From positions 1 to 64,000 of the forward strand of contig NZ_QNVJ01000084.1 of assembly GCF_003350345.1 (NCBI RefSeq): a stretch of 64,000 bases of DNA, given 5' to 3'. The translations under genes and the position numbers were made by a program. The notes under the pieces were generated by a model. It was not told where the DNA came from. It ran no database searches and saw nothing but the letters and a program-made list of their open reading frames with translations. Shown piece after piece: positions 18,107 to 28,005 of the stretch (the stretch's first letter is position 1; each line of letters opens with the position of its first letter). This DNA comes from Alkalilacustris brevis. Its GTDB lineage: Bacteria; Pseudomonadota; Alphaproteobacteria; Rhodobacterales; Rhodobacteraceae.

Positions 18107-19558
18107 ATGCAGGCACAACCCGAAGCCAGCCACTATATCGACGGCGCCCCCGCCGAAGACACCGCAGGCGAGCGGATTGAGGTGATCCACCCCGCCAATG
18201 GCGAGGTGATCGCCGTTGTCCATGCCGCCACCCCGGCGCTGATCGACCGCGCGCTCGATGCCGCAAGTCGCGCGCAGGCCGACTGGGCCGCGCTGCGCCC
18301 GGTTGAACGCGGGCGGATTCTGGCGCGTGCCGCCGCGCTGATCCGCGAACGCAATCACGAACTTTCGGTGCTGGAAACGCTCGATACCGGCAAGCCGATC
18401 CAGGAAACCCTGGTGGCCGATGCCGCAAGCGGCGCCGACGCGCTGGAATATTTCGCGGGCTTCGCGCCGACGGTGGCGGGCCAGACGATCCCGCAAGGGC
18501 GCGATTTTGCCTATACATTGCGCGAGCCGCACGGCGTCTGCGCAGGCATCGGCGCCTGGAACTACCCGATGCAGATCGCCTGCTGGAAGGCCGCGCCTGC
18601 GCTGGCCTTCGGCAATGCCATGGTGTTCAAACCCTCCGACCTCACGCCGCTTTCGGCGCTGAAACTGGCCGGGATCCTGACCGAGGCCGGGCTGCCGGCG
18701 GGGCTGTTCAACGTGCTGCAAGGTGCAGGCACGGTGGGGGCTGCCCTGGCAACCGATGCCCGCGTGGCAAAACTCTCGCTGACCGGATCGGTGCCGACGG
18801 GGCAGAAGGTTTATGCCGCCGCCGCGCAAGGCATCCGCGCCGTGACGATGGAACTGGGCGGCAAGTCACCCCTGATTGTCTTTGACGATGCCGATCTGGA
18901 AGACGCGGTAAGCGGGGCGATCCTGGGCAATTTCTACTCGGCGGGGCAGGTCTGCTCGAACGGCACGCGGGTGTTCGTGCAACGCCCCCTGCGCGACGCG
19001 TTCCTTGCCCGGCTGGCCGAGCGCACCCGCGCCATCCGGCTGGGCGATCCGCTCGATCCCGAAACCCAGATGGGCCCGCTGGCGAGTGCCGCACAGATGG
19101 AGAAAGTGCTGCGCCACATTGAGGCTGCCCGCGCCGAGGGCGCGCGGCTTGTCACCGGCGGCGCGCGCCACGGCACCACGGGGTGCTTTGTCGAACCCAC
19201 GATCTTTGCCGATGTGACCGATGACATGGAAATCGCCCGCGAGGAAGTCTTCGGTCCGGTGATGGCGGTCCTCGATTTCGATAGCGAGGATGAAGTGCTC
19301 GCCCGCGCCAACGCCACGCCCTACGGGCTGTCGGCCGGCGTGTTCACCCGGGACCTGACGCGCGCCCATCGCATGGCCGCCGGCCTGCAAGCGGGCACCT
19401 GCTGGATCAACGCCTACAACCTGACACCGCTCGAGATGCCCTTCGGCGGCGTCAAGATGTCCGGCGTGGGGCGCGAGAACGGGCACGCGGCGCTAGAGCA
19501 CTACACCCGCATCAAAAGCGTCTATGTCGGCATGGGGCCTGTCGATGCACCGTATTGA
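18107..19558 (+). CDS. betB: Betaine aldehyde dehydrogenase
   Basis: 483 residues, normal for BetB. The catalytic cysteine is Cys283 in GQVCSNGTR, and the general base Glu249 is in [21 protein letters not shown] and [10 protein letters not shown] are BetB-like stretches. It oxidises betaine aldehyde to glycine betaine with NAD(P)+ in the cytoplasm, the second step of osmoprotectant synthesis from choline. Encoded between betI and betA. Confidence 0.96.
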   Translation: MQAQPEASHYIDGAPAEDTAGERIEVIHPANGEVIAVVHAATPALIDRALDAASRAQADWAALRPVERGRILARAAALIRERNHELSVLETLDTGKPIQETLVADAASGADALEYFAGFAPTVAGQTIPQGRDFAYTLREPHGVCAGIGAWNYPMQIACWKAAPALAFGNAMVFKPSDLTPLSALKLAGILTEAGLPAGLFNVLQGAGTVGAALATDARVAKLSLTGSVPTGQKVYAAAAQGIRAVTMELGGKSPLIVFDDADLEDAVSGAILGNFYSAGQVCSNGTRVFVQRPLRDAFLARLAERTRAIRLGDPLDPETQMGPLASAAQMEKVLRHIEAARAEGARLVTGGARHGTTGCFVEPTIFADVTDDMEIAREEVFGPVMAVLDFDSEDEVLARANATPYGLSAGVFTRDLTRAHRMAAGLQAGTCWINAYNLTPLEMPFGGVKMSGVGRENGHAALEHYTRIKSVYVGMGPVDAPY

Positions 19559-19583
19559 GCTGCAGGGCGCTCCCGCCCGTCTT

Positions 19584-19641
19584 TGCCCCGCCCCGGCGGG
19601 GCACATCCCGTTGGGCCGGGCGCGCCGCCTGCGCGGCGCGC
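19584..19641. other. Two tandem hairpins between betB and betA
   Basis: TGCCCCGCC (19584-19592) pairs with GGCGGGGCA (19595-19603), and GCGCGCCGC (19620-19628) pairs with GCGGCGCGC (19633-19641) around loop CTGC. They fill much of the 132-base betB-betA gap. No T run follows; an mRNA processing or attenuation role is inferred only from position. Confidence 0.55.
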
Positions 19642-19690
19642 GGTTTCGTGTCGGCGCGGGTCGCCCGACGCCAATTCACAAGGCGCTGTG

Positions 19691-21391
19691 ATGGAGGCCG
19701 ATTTCATCATCGTCGGGGCGGGCTCTGCCGGGTCGGTGGTGGCCTGCCGCCTGGCCGAGGCCGGGGCCAGCGTGCTGGTGGTCGAGGCCGGCGGCAGCGA
19801 TGCCGGGCCGTTCATCCAGATGCCCGGCGCGCTGTCCTACCCGATGCGCATGGGCCGTTATGACTGGGGCTTTGCCACCGAACCGGAGCCAGGCCTGGGC
19901 AACCGGGTGCTGGCCTGCCCGCGCGGGCGGGTTGTGGGTGGCTCGTCCTCGATCAACGGGATGGTCTATGTGCGTGGCCATGCCCGCGATTTCGATCATT
20001 GGGCCGAGACCGGCGCCACCGGCTGGAGCCACGCCGATGTGCTGCCCTATTTCCAGCGGCTGGAAAACTGGCACGGCGATGCCGCGAGCAGCCCCACCGG
20101 GATCGAGGGCGCGCACCCATGCCCAGAGGATGCCGCCTGGCGCGGGCGGGGCGGCCCGCTGCACGTCACGCGGGGCAGGCGCGAGAACCCGCTCTTCGAC
20201 GCCTTCATCAAGGCCGGGCGGCAAGCCGGCTACCCGGTCACGCGCGACTATAACGGCCACCAGCAGGAAGGCTTCGGCGCGATGGAGGCCACGATCTGGC
20301 GCGGGCGGCGCTGGTCGGCGGCCTCGGCCTATCTGAAACCGGCCCTGCGCAGCGGCAATTGCCAACTTATCCGCGGCCAGGTGCTGCGCGTTCTCTTCGA
20401 CCAAGGCCGCGCCACCGGCATTGAGATGTCCCGCCGCCCCGGCGCGCAACCTCGCATCCTGCGCGCGCGCCGCGAGGTGGTGCTGGCCGCCTCGCCCATC
20501 AACACGCCCAAGCTGCTTATGCTCTCGGGGATCGGCCCCGGCGCGCAGCTGGCCGCACACGGGATCACGGTGCTGGCCGACCGCCCCGGCGTCGGCGCCA
20601 ATCTGCAAGACCACCTTGAACTTTACCTGCAATACGCCGCGCGCAAGCCGATCACGCTCTACCGTTACTGGAACCTGCTGGGAAAGGCCTATGTCGGCGC
20701 GCGCTGGCTGCTTACCCGCAGCGGCCCCGGCGCCTCGAACCAGTTCGAAGCCTGCGCCTTCATCCGCTCGCGCGCCGGCATCGAATACCCCGATATCCAG
20801 TATCACTTCCTGCCCATCGCGGTGCGCTATGACGGGCGCGCCGTGGCCGAGGGGCACGGGTTCCAGGCCCATGTCGGGCCGATGCGCTCGAAAAGCCGCG
20901 GCCATGTGCGCCTGGCCTCGCCCGACCCGCTGGCGCCGCCGCGCATCCGCTTCAACTATATGAGCCACCCCGACGACCGGGCAGAGTTCCGCGCCTGCAT
21001 CCGCCTCACCCGCGAGATCATGTCCCGGCCCGCCTTCGCCCCCTGGCTGCGCGCCGAGCTGCAACCCGGCCCCGCCCTGCAATCAGACGACCAGCTCGAC
21101 GCCTTCATCCGCGACCACGCCGAAAGCGCCTATCACCCCTGCGGCACGGCGCGGATGGGCCGCCCCGACGACCGCGAGGCCGTGGTCGATCCCGAAGGCC
21201 GCGTGATCGGTGTCGAGCACCTGCGCGTCGTCGACAGCTCGGTCTTTCCACGTATCACCAATGGCAATCTCAACGCCCCCACCATCATGACCGCCGAAAA
21301 GATGGCCGATCACATCCTGGGCCGCGCGCCGCTTGCGCCGATTGACCGCGCGCCGTGGATCAACCCAAACTGGCAGGCCCGCCAACGCTGA
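19691..21391 (+). CDS. betA: Choline dehydrogenase (GMC oxidoreductase)
   Basis: 566 residues. The N-terminal FAD-binding motif is [14 protein letters not shown] (5-18). GMC signatures include [14 protein letters not shown] near 90 and the C-terminal active-site region [14 protein letters not shown] near 480, with [14 protein letters not shown] near the end. It oxidises choline to betaine aldehyde at the membrane, passing electrons to the respiratory chain. ATG 19691 starts [11 protein letters not shown]; the in-frame upstream ATG 19583 adds a Pro/Arg-rich leader and crosses the hairpins. Confidence 0.95.
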   Translation: MEADFIIVGAGSAGSVVACRLAEAGASVLVVEAGGSDAGPFIQMPGALSYPMRMGRYDWGFATEPEPGLGNRVLACPRGRVVGGSSSINGMVYVRGHARDFDHWAETGATGWSHADVLPYFQRLENWHGDAASSPTGIEGAHPCPEDAAWRGRGGPLHVTRGRRENPLFDAFIKAGRQAGYPVTRDYNGHQQEGFGAMEATIWRGRRWSAASAYLKPALRSGNCQLIRGQVLRVLFDQGRATGIEMSRRPGAQPRILRARREVVLAASPINTPKLLMLSGIGPGAQLAAHGITVLADRPGVGANLQDHLELYLQYAARKPITLYRYWNLLGKAYVGARWLLTRSGPGASNQFEACAFIRSRAGIEYPDIQYHFLPIAVRYDGRAVAEGHGFQAHVGPMRSKSRGHVRLASPDPLAPPRIRFNYMSHPDDRAEFRACIRLTREIMSRPAFAPWLRAELQPGPALQSDDQLDAFIRDHAESAYHPCGTARMGRPDDREAVVDPEGRVIGVEHLRVVDSSVFPRITNGNLNAPTIMTAEKMADHILGRAPLAPIDRAPWINPNWQARQR

Positions 21392-21428
21392 GCGCTCAGC
21401 CCGCCAGCCCGCGCCTGCCGCAAGGTTC

Positions 21429-21452
21429 CTTCACTGTGACAAAAATATCCTC
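21429..21452 (-). repeat. Interspersed 24-bp motif, copy A
   Basis: Read on the minus strand this is GAGGATATTT-TTGT-CACAGTGAAG. It lies 38 bases after the betA stop in the gap before the nuclease gene. It matches three other copies in this window at both 10-base halves. Confidence 0.8.
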
Positions 21453-21559
21453 GCCGAAGGCCCCCACCGACAAGGCGCGCGCCACCGGCAGTTTGCAGAT
21501 TAACAATTCGTGAAGAATAGCACTTGGCCGGCCCCGGCGCCCCCTGCTATATCCACTGC

Positions 21560-22267
21560 ATGTTGCGGTTCATACTTACTGCCATACTTTTGGTTGTGGT
21601 GCCCGGGGCCCATCCGGCCGGGGCCGAAATTCTGCGCGGCCCTGCCCATGTGATTGACGGTGACACGATCGACCTGGGCGCCACCCGCATCCGCATCCAC
21701 GGAATCGACGCACCCGAGCGGGCCGAGCGCTGCGCAAAGGCGAATGGCGCCGACTGGGCCTGCGGGCTCTGGGCACAGTATGAAACCGAGCGGCGCTACC
21801 AGGGCGAGGTGCTGGAATGCCGCGACCTGGGCGAGCGCACCCATGGCCGCGTCGTGGCGCAATGCTTTCACCAGGGGCGCGACATCGCGCTCGATCTGAT
21901 CGCGGCGGGAGTGGTGCAAGCCTGCCCGCGCTACGCGCTCGAACATCCGCATTCGCTGAGCTATATCGACGCCGAAAAGGAGGCGGCCTTTGCCGCCGCA
22001 GGCATCTTCGCCGGCCCCGTCAACCCGCGCGCGGGCTTTTGCGCGGAGCGCGCCGCGCCCTCGCCCGCGCCATTCCTTCCCGCCACTTCTGTGCAGCCAC
22101 GCGAAGGCGACTGTGTGATAAAAGGCAATGTCTCGGCGGGCGGACGGATCTACCATGTGCCCGGACAGCGTGATTATGACCGCGTAAACATGAATGCGCC
22201 GGGAAAACGCTGGTTCTGCAGCGAGGAGGAAGCCCGCGCCGCAGGCTGGCGCCCGGCCCGGCGATAG
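21560..22267 (+). CDS. Secreted SNase-like nuclease with C-terminal sunset-type domain
   Basis: 235 residues: signal peptide (1-23), then a staphylococcal-nuclease fold with VIDGDTIDLG, IRIHGIDAPE and the RTHGRVVAQC segment carrying expected catalytic Asp, Arg and Glu positions. The last 45 residues (CVIKGNVSAGGRIYHVPG through KRWFCSEEEARAAGW) match a small domain often appended to such nucleases and called sunset domain. It likely degrades DNA or RNA outside the cytoplasm. No good SD precedes ATG 21560. The following hemerythrin gene begins 11 bases after its stop. Confidence 0.83.
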   Translation: MLRFILTAILLVVVPGAHPAGAEILRGPAHVIDGDTIDLGATRIRIHGIDAPERAERCAKANGADWACGLWAQYETERRYQGEVLECRDLGERTHGRVVAQCFHQGRDIALDLIAAGVVQACPRYALEHPHSLSYIDAEKEAAFAAAGIFAGPVNPRAGFCAERAAPSPAPFLPATSVQPREGDCVIKGNVSAGGRIYHVPGQRDYDRVNMNAPGKRWFCSEEEARAAGWRPARR

Positions 22268-22277
22268 GGAGGCACCC

Positions 22278-22832
22278 TTGGACAAGCTGGAAACCCGCAG
22301 CGGCCTGCCCGAGGCCCTGCGCGTGCTGGTCAGGCAGTATCCGCGCGACATCTGGGAAAGCCACCGCAACTTCGACGCGCTCACCCGGTTCTGGCTGGAA
22401 CGGCACATGATGTTCCGGCGCATCCTCGAGCGCGTCACCGGCGAGACGCAGCAATTCCTCGACGGCAATCGCGACGCCCGGGGTTTTGCCCGCGACACGG
22501 TCCGGCTGACCGGCGGGCTGCTGAACGAGTTGCACGGGCACCACCAGGTCGAGGACATGCACTATTTCCCCACGCTCGCCGGACTGGAGAAGCGGCTTGA
22601 GCCCGGGTTCGAGCTGCTCGATGCCGATCACCACGCGCTGGACGGGCATTTGCAGGCCATGGCCGACGATACCAACGCCATGCTGCAGGCGATCACACAG
22701 GGCGACGGGCATGACGAGGCAGGGCGCGTCGAGGCACGATTGGAGAGATTCGCGCAGTTTCTCGACCGCCACCTGATCGACGAGGAAGAGCTGGTGATCC
22801 CGGTCATCCTGCACCACGCGCCAAGGTTTTGA
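22278..22832 (+). CDS. Hemerythrin HHE-domain protein
   Basis: 184 residues, mostly helical, with the iron-ligand pattern of hemerythrin: WESHRNFD, ELHGHHQVEDMHYFP, DADHHALDGH and DRHLIDEEELVIP. It could bind O2 or NO, or act as an iron store or sensor in the cytoplasm. I choose a TTG start at 22278 because GGGAGG lies five bases before it; the upstream in-frame ATG at 22194 lies inside the nuclease gene. Tight spacing suggests an operon with the nuclease. Confidence 0.82.
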   Translation: MDKLETRSGLPEALRVLVRQYPRDIWESHRNFDALTRFWLERHMMFRRILERVTGETQQFLDGNRDARGFARDTVRLTGGLLNELHGHHQVEDMHYFPTLAGLEKRLEPGFELLDADHHALDGHLQAMADDTNAMLQAITQGDGHDEAGRVEARLERFAQFLDRHLIDEEELVIPVILHHAPRF

Positions 22833-22882
22833 GGCGCGCCGGGGCCGGTGGCCGGGCTCTGATCGGCCCGAGGCAGAACCGG

Positions 22883-22929
22883 GGGCTGTCTGCCCCCGGA
22901 CCCCCGAGGATATTTCCTTCACAGTGAAG
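22883..22929 (+). repeat. Interspersed 24-bp motif, copy B
   Basis: The core at 22906-22929 is GAGGATATTT-CCTT-CACAGTGAAG. Its 3' part, CTTCAC-A-GTGAAG, is a perfect small palindrome. A GC-rich hairpin (GGGGGC...GCCCCC) sits directly upstream. It lies between the convergent hemerythrin and pccR genes, so it may end transcription. Confidence 0.8.
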
Positions 22930-22965
22930 AGGCAGGGTGTGGCGCCGACGGCGAATCGGCGCCTC

Positions 22966-24363
22966 TCAATCTTCGATCACATAGGGCAGCAGGCCGCGGT
23001 TGTCGGGGTCGACTCGCAGCCCGCTTTCGAGCGGCGGCACCGAACGTTGGTGGCAGTCACGCCGTTCGCAGATCCGGCAGGATATTCCGATCGGCTCGAA
23101 GGCTTGCGGGCGTCCGAGATCCATGTCGTCGGTATAGACCAGCGCGCCGGCATGGGCGATTTCGCAACCCAGCCCGATAGCATAGCGCCGCACTGGCGCC
23201 AGGAATGAGCCGCCGGGTTTCGACACATCCCGCGCAAGGCAGAAATAGCGCACGCCATCGGGGGTTTCGGCCAGTTGCCGCAGGAAGCGCCCGGGTGTTT
23301 CAAAGGCGCGATGCACGTTCCACAAGGGGCAGGCGCCGCCATAGCGGGCGAATTGCAACCGGGTGGCCGAATGGCGTTTGGTGATGGTACCGGCCTGGTC
23401 GACGCGGACGAAAAAGAACGGGATGCCCTTGTTACCGGAGCGTTGCATCGTTGACAGGCGGTGGGCGACCTGCTCGATCGAGGCGCCGAACAGATCGGCC
23501 AGCCGTTCCAGATCGTGACCGGTTTCGCGCGCGGCCTGCAGAAACCGGCCATAGGGCAAGAGTGCAGCCCCGGCGAAATAATTGGCGATGCCGATACGGG
23601 CGATGGCGCGCGCCTCGTTCGACTGGAAGCGCGCGAGATCAAGCGTGGCGTCGATCAGCCGGCCGTGCGCGAGCAGCGCCACCTGGTGCAGGATCTGGAA
23701 GCGCTGGGTCGGCCGTTCGGCCCGCGTCGAGATGGTCAGGATCTTTGCCGCCGGATCGAACGCACGCAGGCGTTCGCGGTCGGCGAATTCCAGAAGGATG
23801 CTGTGTCCGGCCAGCGCATCGCGGGCGCGTTCGATCACGTCGCTGCCGGGCGGACCGGCGAAATGTTCGGCGGCGCGGTCCACCGCGTCGAGGTAGTTGT
23901 CGCAATAATGGAAGAAGTCGCGCACTTCCTCCCAGGCCGAGGGGCGCAGCGTCGCCTCGTCGCGGTCCAGCGCCTCGTCGAGCGAGGCGAGGCGTTCATG
24001 GCTGTGGCGATAGGCGCGGTGCAGGTGCAGGAAGGCCCGTGCCAGCGCCGGCGCGTTCGAGGCCGCCAGCCGCAGATCGGCCAGCGGCGGGGCCAGTTCG
24101 GCAAAGACCGGATCGGCCAGGGCCTCGCGCATATCGGTGACGATGCGCTCGGCATCGCCGGTGGAAAGCTCAGTCACGTCAAGGCCGAACTCCTGGGCCA
24201 GCGCCAGCACCACCTGCGCCGAGACAGGGCGGTGGTTGTTTTCCATCTGGTTCAGGTAGGGCAGCGACACACCCAGCTTGGCGGCAAAGGCCTTCTGGGT
24301 CAGACCCAGCCGTGTGCGGGTTTCGCGAAGTTTGACACCGGCATAAAGCTTTTGCGTGGCCAT
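22966..24363 (-). CDS. pccR: Short-chain fatty acyl-CoA regulator, PccR-like
   Basis: 465 residues. An XRE helix-turn-helix at about 10-65 (TRTRLGLTQKAFAAKLGVS...) is followed by a degenerate IrrE/ImmA-like region (ILHQVALLAHGRL near 245) and a C-terminal Cys-rich segment GISCRICERRDCHQRSVPP near 435, the layout of the ScfR family (RamB, PccR, MccR). PccR of Rhodobacter sphaeroides activates propionyl-CoA carboxylase. Here pccB lies just beyond one intervening gene, and TTTGCAAA-type sites precede both pccR and pccB, supporting the same role plus autoregulation. Start MATQKLYAG at 24363; longer in-frame extension runs into the MFS gene and is rejected. Confidence 0.88.
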   Translation of the reverse strand: MATQKLYAGVKLRETRTRLGLTQKAFAAKLGVSLPYLNQMENNHRPVSAQVVLALAQEFGLDVTELSTGDAERIVTDMREALADPVFAELAPPLADLRLAASNAPALARAFLHLHRAYRHSHERLASLDEALDRDEATLRPSAWEEVRDFFHYCDNYLDAVDRAAEHFAGPPGSDVIERARDALAGHSILLEFADRERLRAFDPAAKILTISTRAERPTQRFQILHQVALLAHGRLIDATLDLARFQSNEARAIARIGIANYFAGAALLPYGRFLQAARETGHDLERLADLFGASIEQVAHRLSTMQRSGNKGIPFFFVRVDQAGTITKRHSATRLQFARYGGACPLWNVHRAFETPGRFLRQLAETPDGVRYFCLARDVSKPGGSFLAPVRRYAIGLGCEIAHAGALVYTDDMDLGRPQAFEPIGISCRICERRDCHQRSVPPLESGLRVDPDNRGLLPYVIED

Positions 24364-24379
24364 GGCGTGCCTCTCAGGG

Positions 24380-24408
24380 TTTGCGAATTCCTGATTAGGC
24401 TTTGCAAA
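24380..24408. promoter_or_regulatory. Candidate PccR sites upstream of pccR
   Basis: TTTGCGAA (24380-24387) and a perfect TTTGCAAA palindrome (24401-24408) lie 17 and 38 bases before the pccR start. Their centres are 21 bases apart, two helical turns. TTTGCAAA is the half-site I recall for R. sphaeroides PccR, so autoregulation is likely. Confidence 0.7.
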
Positions 24409-24440
24409 GCCGGGCGCGCAAGAGTTTTCGCCAAAACACC

Positions 24441-25655
24441 CTACAGCCCCAGTGTGCGTTCGCGCCACATCACGTAGAGGATCGACAGGAGTGAGGCAAA
24501 AGCCGTCGCGATCATGATCACCAGAAGCGGCCACGGCCCGCTGCCCGGCACCAGAAGCGCCCCGGCAAGCGCCGAAAGCGCCGCCCCGCCGCCGATCGTG
24601 ATCGCCCCGCCCAGACCCGAGGCCGACCCTGCCAGCCGCGGCCGCACCGAAAGCATCCCCGAGGTGGCGTTGGGCAGGAGCATCCCGTTGCCGATGCCGG
24701 TAAAGAAGAAGAAGCCGAAAAAGACCGCCGGGTGGTTCAGGCCCGACAGGATGCTGGCGCCCATCGCAAGCAGCCCGCCGAGGCATATCGCGGCACCGTA
24801 AAACACCATGCGGTTGATCCCCAGCCGCACCGAATACCGCCCCGACAGGAAATTGCCCAAGGCATAGCCAACCGCAGGAAAGCCGAAATAGACGCCAAGG
24901 GCGGCGGCCGACAACCCATATACCTGCGCCCCCACGAAAGGCGCCCCACCCAGGAACGCAAAGAACACCCCCGAGGCAAAGGCCGCCGCCGCGCAATATC
25001 CCCAGAACCGGCGCGAGCTGAGCAGTTCCGGGTATTGCGCGAATTGCGCGCGAAAGCTGGCCGGGCGGTTGGTGGCGGTTTCACCCAGGTCGGACCAGCT
25101 TAGCGCAAGCACGGCCAGCGCGAAGACCAGCATGAAGACGAAACTCGCCTGCCAGCCGAACATCGCATCCAGCGCACCGCCGACCATCGGCGCGATCATC
25201 GGCACCAGCGCCATGCCCATCGTCACATAGCCGATCATCGAAGCGGCTCGTTCCGGCCCGTGCATGTCGCGCACCGCGGCACGGCTGAGGACGAGTGCGG
25301 CCACCACCACGGACTGGCACATCCGGAAGAACAGGAACAGCTCAATCGTCGGCGCCGCCAGCGTGCCCAGCGTCGCCAGAACGAAGAGCACCAGAGATGC
25401 AAGGATGACCGGCCGCCGGCCGTACCTGTCGGAGATTGGTCCGACCACGATCTGAAGCAGGCCGTTCACCGCCAGGTACAGCGACACCGAAAGCTGCACG
25501 ATCCAGTATTCTGCCTGGAACCAGCTGGCCATGTTGGGCAGCGACGGCAGGAACATCGTCATCGACATCGAGGCCGTGCCGGTCAGCAGGACCAGCGTGG
25601 CGATATGTGGCGGGGTGGTGCGGTCGAGGAATCGGACCGGCGCTGAATCTGTCAT
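24441..25655 (-). CDS. MFS multidrug exporter, Bcr/CflA type
   Basis: 404 residues with about 12 hydrophobic segments. The loop-2/3 motif GPISDRYGRRPVIL (about 74-87) is the MFS signature A, and the length fits the 12-helix Bcr/CflA drug:H+ antiporters. Substrate unknown; it would export drugs or metabolites across the inner membrane. It sits between pccR and pccB on the minus strand, 77 bases upstream of pccR, and may be unrelated to propionate metabolism or share the PccR sites. Confidence 0.85.
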   Translation of the reverse strand: MTDSAPVRFLDRTTPPHIATLVLLTGTASMSMTMFLPSLPNMASWFQAEYWIVQLSVSLYLAVNGLLQIVVGPISDRYGRRPVILASLVLFVLATLGTLAAPTIELFLFFRMCQSVVVAALVLSRAAVRDMHGPERAASMIGYVTMGMALVPMIAPMVGGALDAMFGWQASFVFMLVFALAVLALSWSDLGETATNRPASFRAQFAQYPELLSSRRFWGYCAAAAFASGVFFAFLGGAPFVGAQVYGLSAAALGVYFGFPAVGYALGNFLSGRYSVRLGINRMVFYGAAICLGGLLAMGASILSGLNHPAVFFGFFFFTGIGNGMLLPNATSGMLSVRPRLAGSASGLGGAITIGGGAALSALAGALLVPGSGPWPLLVIMIATAFASLLSILYVMWRERTLGL

Positions 25656-25714
25656 CCCATCGGTTTAGGACGCACCCTGCGGGATGTCTATCTGCACGGA
25701 GTAGTGGCGCAGAA

Positions 25715-25763
25715 TTTGCTTTTATTCATTTTGCTATTCTGCAGGTGCATTATATTTGCAAAT
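25715..25763. promoter_or_regulatory. Candidate PccR-binding region upstream of pccB
   Basis: ATTTGCAAAT (25754-25763) is a perfect palindrome around TTTGCAAA, 69 bases before the pccB ATG. TTTGCTTT (25715-25722) and TTTTGCTA (25729-25736) are degenerate copies upstream. The strip is AT-rich against a GC-rich background, as for a promoter. Confidence 0.7.
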
Positions 25764-25832
25764 TTTCCGGAAACCGCTTTGTCACCCCTGCTGCAACCTG
25801 TACCCTGACAGGGAGGATCAAGGGGACATGCC

Positions 25833-27365
25833 ATGCGCGACATTCTTGCCGAACTTGAACGGCGACGCACCGCTGCCCGCCTGGGCGGCGGGCAAAAGCG
25901 CATCGACGCGCAGCACGCCAAGGGAAAGCTGACCGCGCGCGAGCGCATCGAGCTGCTGCTCGACGAAGACTCCTTCGAAGAGTTCGACATGTTCGTCACC
26001 CATCGCTGCACCGAGTTCGACATGGAGCAGAGTCGCCCTTACGGCGACGGGGTCGTGACCGGCTGGGGCACCGTCAATGGCCGGATGATCTATGTGTTCA
26101 GCCAGGATTTCACCGTCTTCGGCGGCTCGCTGTCAGAGACGCACGCGCTCAAGATCGCCAAGATCATGGACATGGCGGTGCAGAACGGCGCGCCGGTGGT
26201 CGGCATCAACGATTCGGGCGGGGCGCGCATCCAGGAGGGCGTGGCCAGCCTTGCCGGCTATGCCGAGGTGTTTCAGCGCAACATCATGGCCTCGGGCGTG
26301 GTGCCGCAGATCAGCCTGATCATGGGGCCCTGTGCGGGCGGCGCCGTCTACAGCCCGGCGATGACCGATTTCATCTTCATGGTGCGCGACTCAAGCTACA
26401 TGTTCGTCACCGGCCCCGATGTGGTGAAGACCGTCACCAACGAGGTCGTCACTGCCGAGGAACTGGGCGGCGCGCATACCCACACGAGCAAGTCGTCGGT
26501 CGCCGATGGCGCCTTCGAGGACGACATGGAGGCGCTGATGGAGGTGCGCCGGCTGATTGATTTCCTGCCGCTGTCAAACCGCGAGAAGCCGCCCCAGCGC
26601 CCCTTTTTCGATGATCCCGCGCGCCTTGAGCCCAGCCTCGACACACTGGTGCCCGCCAACCCCAATCAGCCCTACGACATGAAGGAGCTGATCACGAAGC
26701 TGGCTGACGAGGGGGATTTCTTTGAAATTCAGGAAGCTTTTGCGCGCAACATCATCACCGGCTTCATCCGGCTCGAAGGGTCCACCGTCGCCGTGGTCGC
26801 CAATCAGCCCATGGTGCTGGCCGGCTGCCTGGATATCGACTCCAGCCGCAAGGCCGCGCGATTCGTGCGGTTCTGCGACGCGTTCGAGATCCCGATCCTC
26901 ACGCTGGTCGATGTGCCCGGCTTCCTGCCGGGAACCGGACAGGAACATGGCGGCGTGATCAAGCACGGCGCCAAGTTGCTCTTTGCCTATGGCGAGGCGA
27001 CGGTGCCGAAGGTCACGGTGATTACCCGCAAGGCCTATGGCGGGGCTTACGATGTCATGGCGTCGAAACATCTGCGGGGCGATGTGAACTATGCCTGGCC
27101 CACGGCCGAGATCGCGGTGATGGGGGCCAAGGGCGCGGTCGAGATCCTGTATCGCAGCGAGCTGGGCGATGCCGAGAAGATTGCCGCGCGCACGAGGGAT
27201 TACGAAGACCGTTTCGCCAACCCCTTCGTGGCGGCGGAAAAGGGCTTCATCGACGAGGTAATCATGCCCCAGTCCACCCGCCGCCGGGTCTGCCGGGCCT
27301 TCGCCGCGCTGCGCGGCAAGAAGCTGAGCAACCCGTGGAAGAAGCACGACAACATGCCGCTCTAG
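25833..27365 (+). CDS. pccB: Propionyl-CoA carboxylase beta subunit
   Basis: 510 residues, normal for PccB. Carboxyltransferase motifs are seen throughout: [67 protein letters not shown], and [11 protein letters not shown]. It transfers carboxyl from biotin on PccA to propionyl-CoA, making methylmalonyl-CoA. First gene of the plus-strand propionyl-CoA block ending in mcm. AGGGGA lies seven bases before ATG 25833. Confidence 0.96.
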   Translation: MRDILAELERRRTAARLGGGQKRIDAQHAKGKLTARERIELLLDEDSFEEFDMFVTHRCTEFDMEQSRPYGDGVVTGWGTVNGRMIYVFSQDFTVFGGSLSETHALKIAKIMDMAVQNGAPVVGINDSGGARIQEGVASLAGYAEVFQRNIMASGVVPQISLIMGPCAGGAVYSPAMTDFIFMVRDSSYMFVTGPDVVKTVTNEVVTAEELGGAHTHTSKSSVADGAFEDDMEALMEVRRLIDFLPLSNREKPPQRPFFDDPARLEPSLDTLVPANPNQPYDMKELITKLADEGDFFEIQEAFARNIITGFIRLEGSTVAVVANQPMVLAGCLDIDSSRKAARFVRFCDAFEIPILTLVDVPGFLPGTGQEHGGVIKHGAKLLFAYGEATVPKVTVITRKAYGGAYDVMASKHLRGDVNYAWPTAEIAVMGAKGAVEILYRSELGDAEKIAARTRDYEDRFANPFVAAEKGFIDEVIMPQSTRRRVCRAFAALRGKKLSNPWKKHDNMPL

Positions 27366-27368
27366 GGG

Positions 27369-27791
27369 ATGGCGATGCAGCGATGGCAGATCATGCGATA
27401 TGTGCTGGTGGCGGTATGCGCCGGCCTCGTGGGGGGCAGCGCCCTGCCCGCTGCCGGTCAGTCTGTCCCTTCGGGCCAGCCGGTGGGCCTGCATGAAGCA
27501 ATCCTCGAGCCGCAGCCCGACGGCACCCACTGGCTGCGCCTGCGATTCATTGCCCCGCGCCTGGGCGAAGACGCGAGCCAGATCGGCCCCGAGGCCGCGC
27601 AGGACGACATGGATTACCTGTGTCGCACGGTCGGCCTGCCGGTCGCCGAGCGCAGCGGGCGCGAGGTGTCGCGCGTGGTGATTTCACTCTCGCGCGAAGA
27701 GGTGGATTTCGGGGTCGCAGCCCCCGGCGTCACCCAGTATTTTGAGGCTTATCTGCCCGCCATGGACGACTGCATATGGGAAGAATTCTGA
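27369..27791 (+). CDS. Small exported protein, DUF6497-like
   Basis: 140 residues with an N-terminal signal peptide (cleavage likely after AAG near 30). The mature part is acidic with two cysteines (Cys near 79 and near 136) and no catalytic motif I recognise. I recall similar DUF6497 proteins encoded between pccB and pccA in relatives. It starts three bases after pccB stop, so it is cotranscribed and perhaps translationally coupled. Function unknown. The second in-frame ATG (27375) is an alternative start. Confidence 0.75.
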   Translation: MAMQRWQIMRYVLVAVCAGLVGGSALPAAGQSVPSGQPVGLHEAILEPQPDGTHWLRLRFIAPRLGEDASQIGPEAAQDDMDYLCRTVGLPVAERSGREVSRVVISLSREEVDFGVAAPGVTQYFEAYLPAMDDCIWEEF

Positions 27792-28005
27792 TGCACCCGC
27801 AATATCTTGCGCCAATTGCGCCCAGCGCCCGGCATCCTGATGCAGCCACGCCACAGCGCGCCAACTTGCATCGCGCCGGATATTCCGACGCCCCGCTTTG
27901 GCGTATGATTCCGGCTGACCGTCATCCGGCGGTCGTCAGAGCAGACAACGGGCAGGCGGCCCGCAGAATGGCCGCACTGCCCCAAAAAGTGAGCAGGAGT
28001 CATTC

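Noticed and set aside
14366-21391. Choline block as a horizontally acquired island
   Set aside because: Base composition looks like the flanks and no integrase, tRNA or direct repeat borders it.
22966-24996. PccR with 211-residue N-terminal extension
   Set aside because: The extension overlaps the MFS gene in another frame and is not protein-like; MATQKLYAG at 24363 is a normal start.
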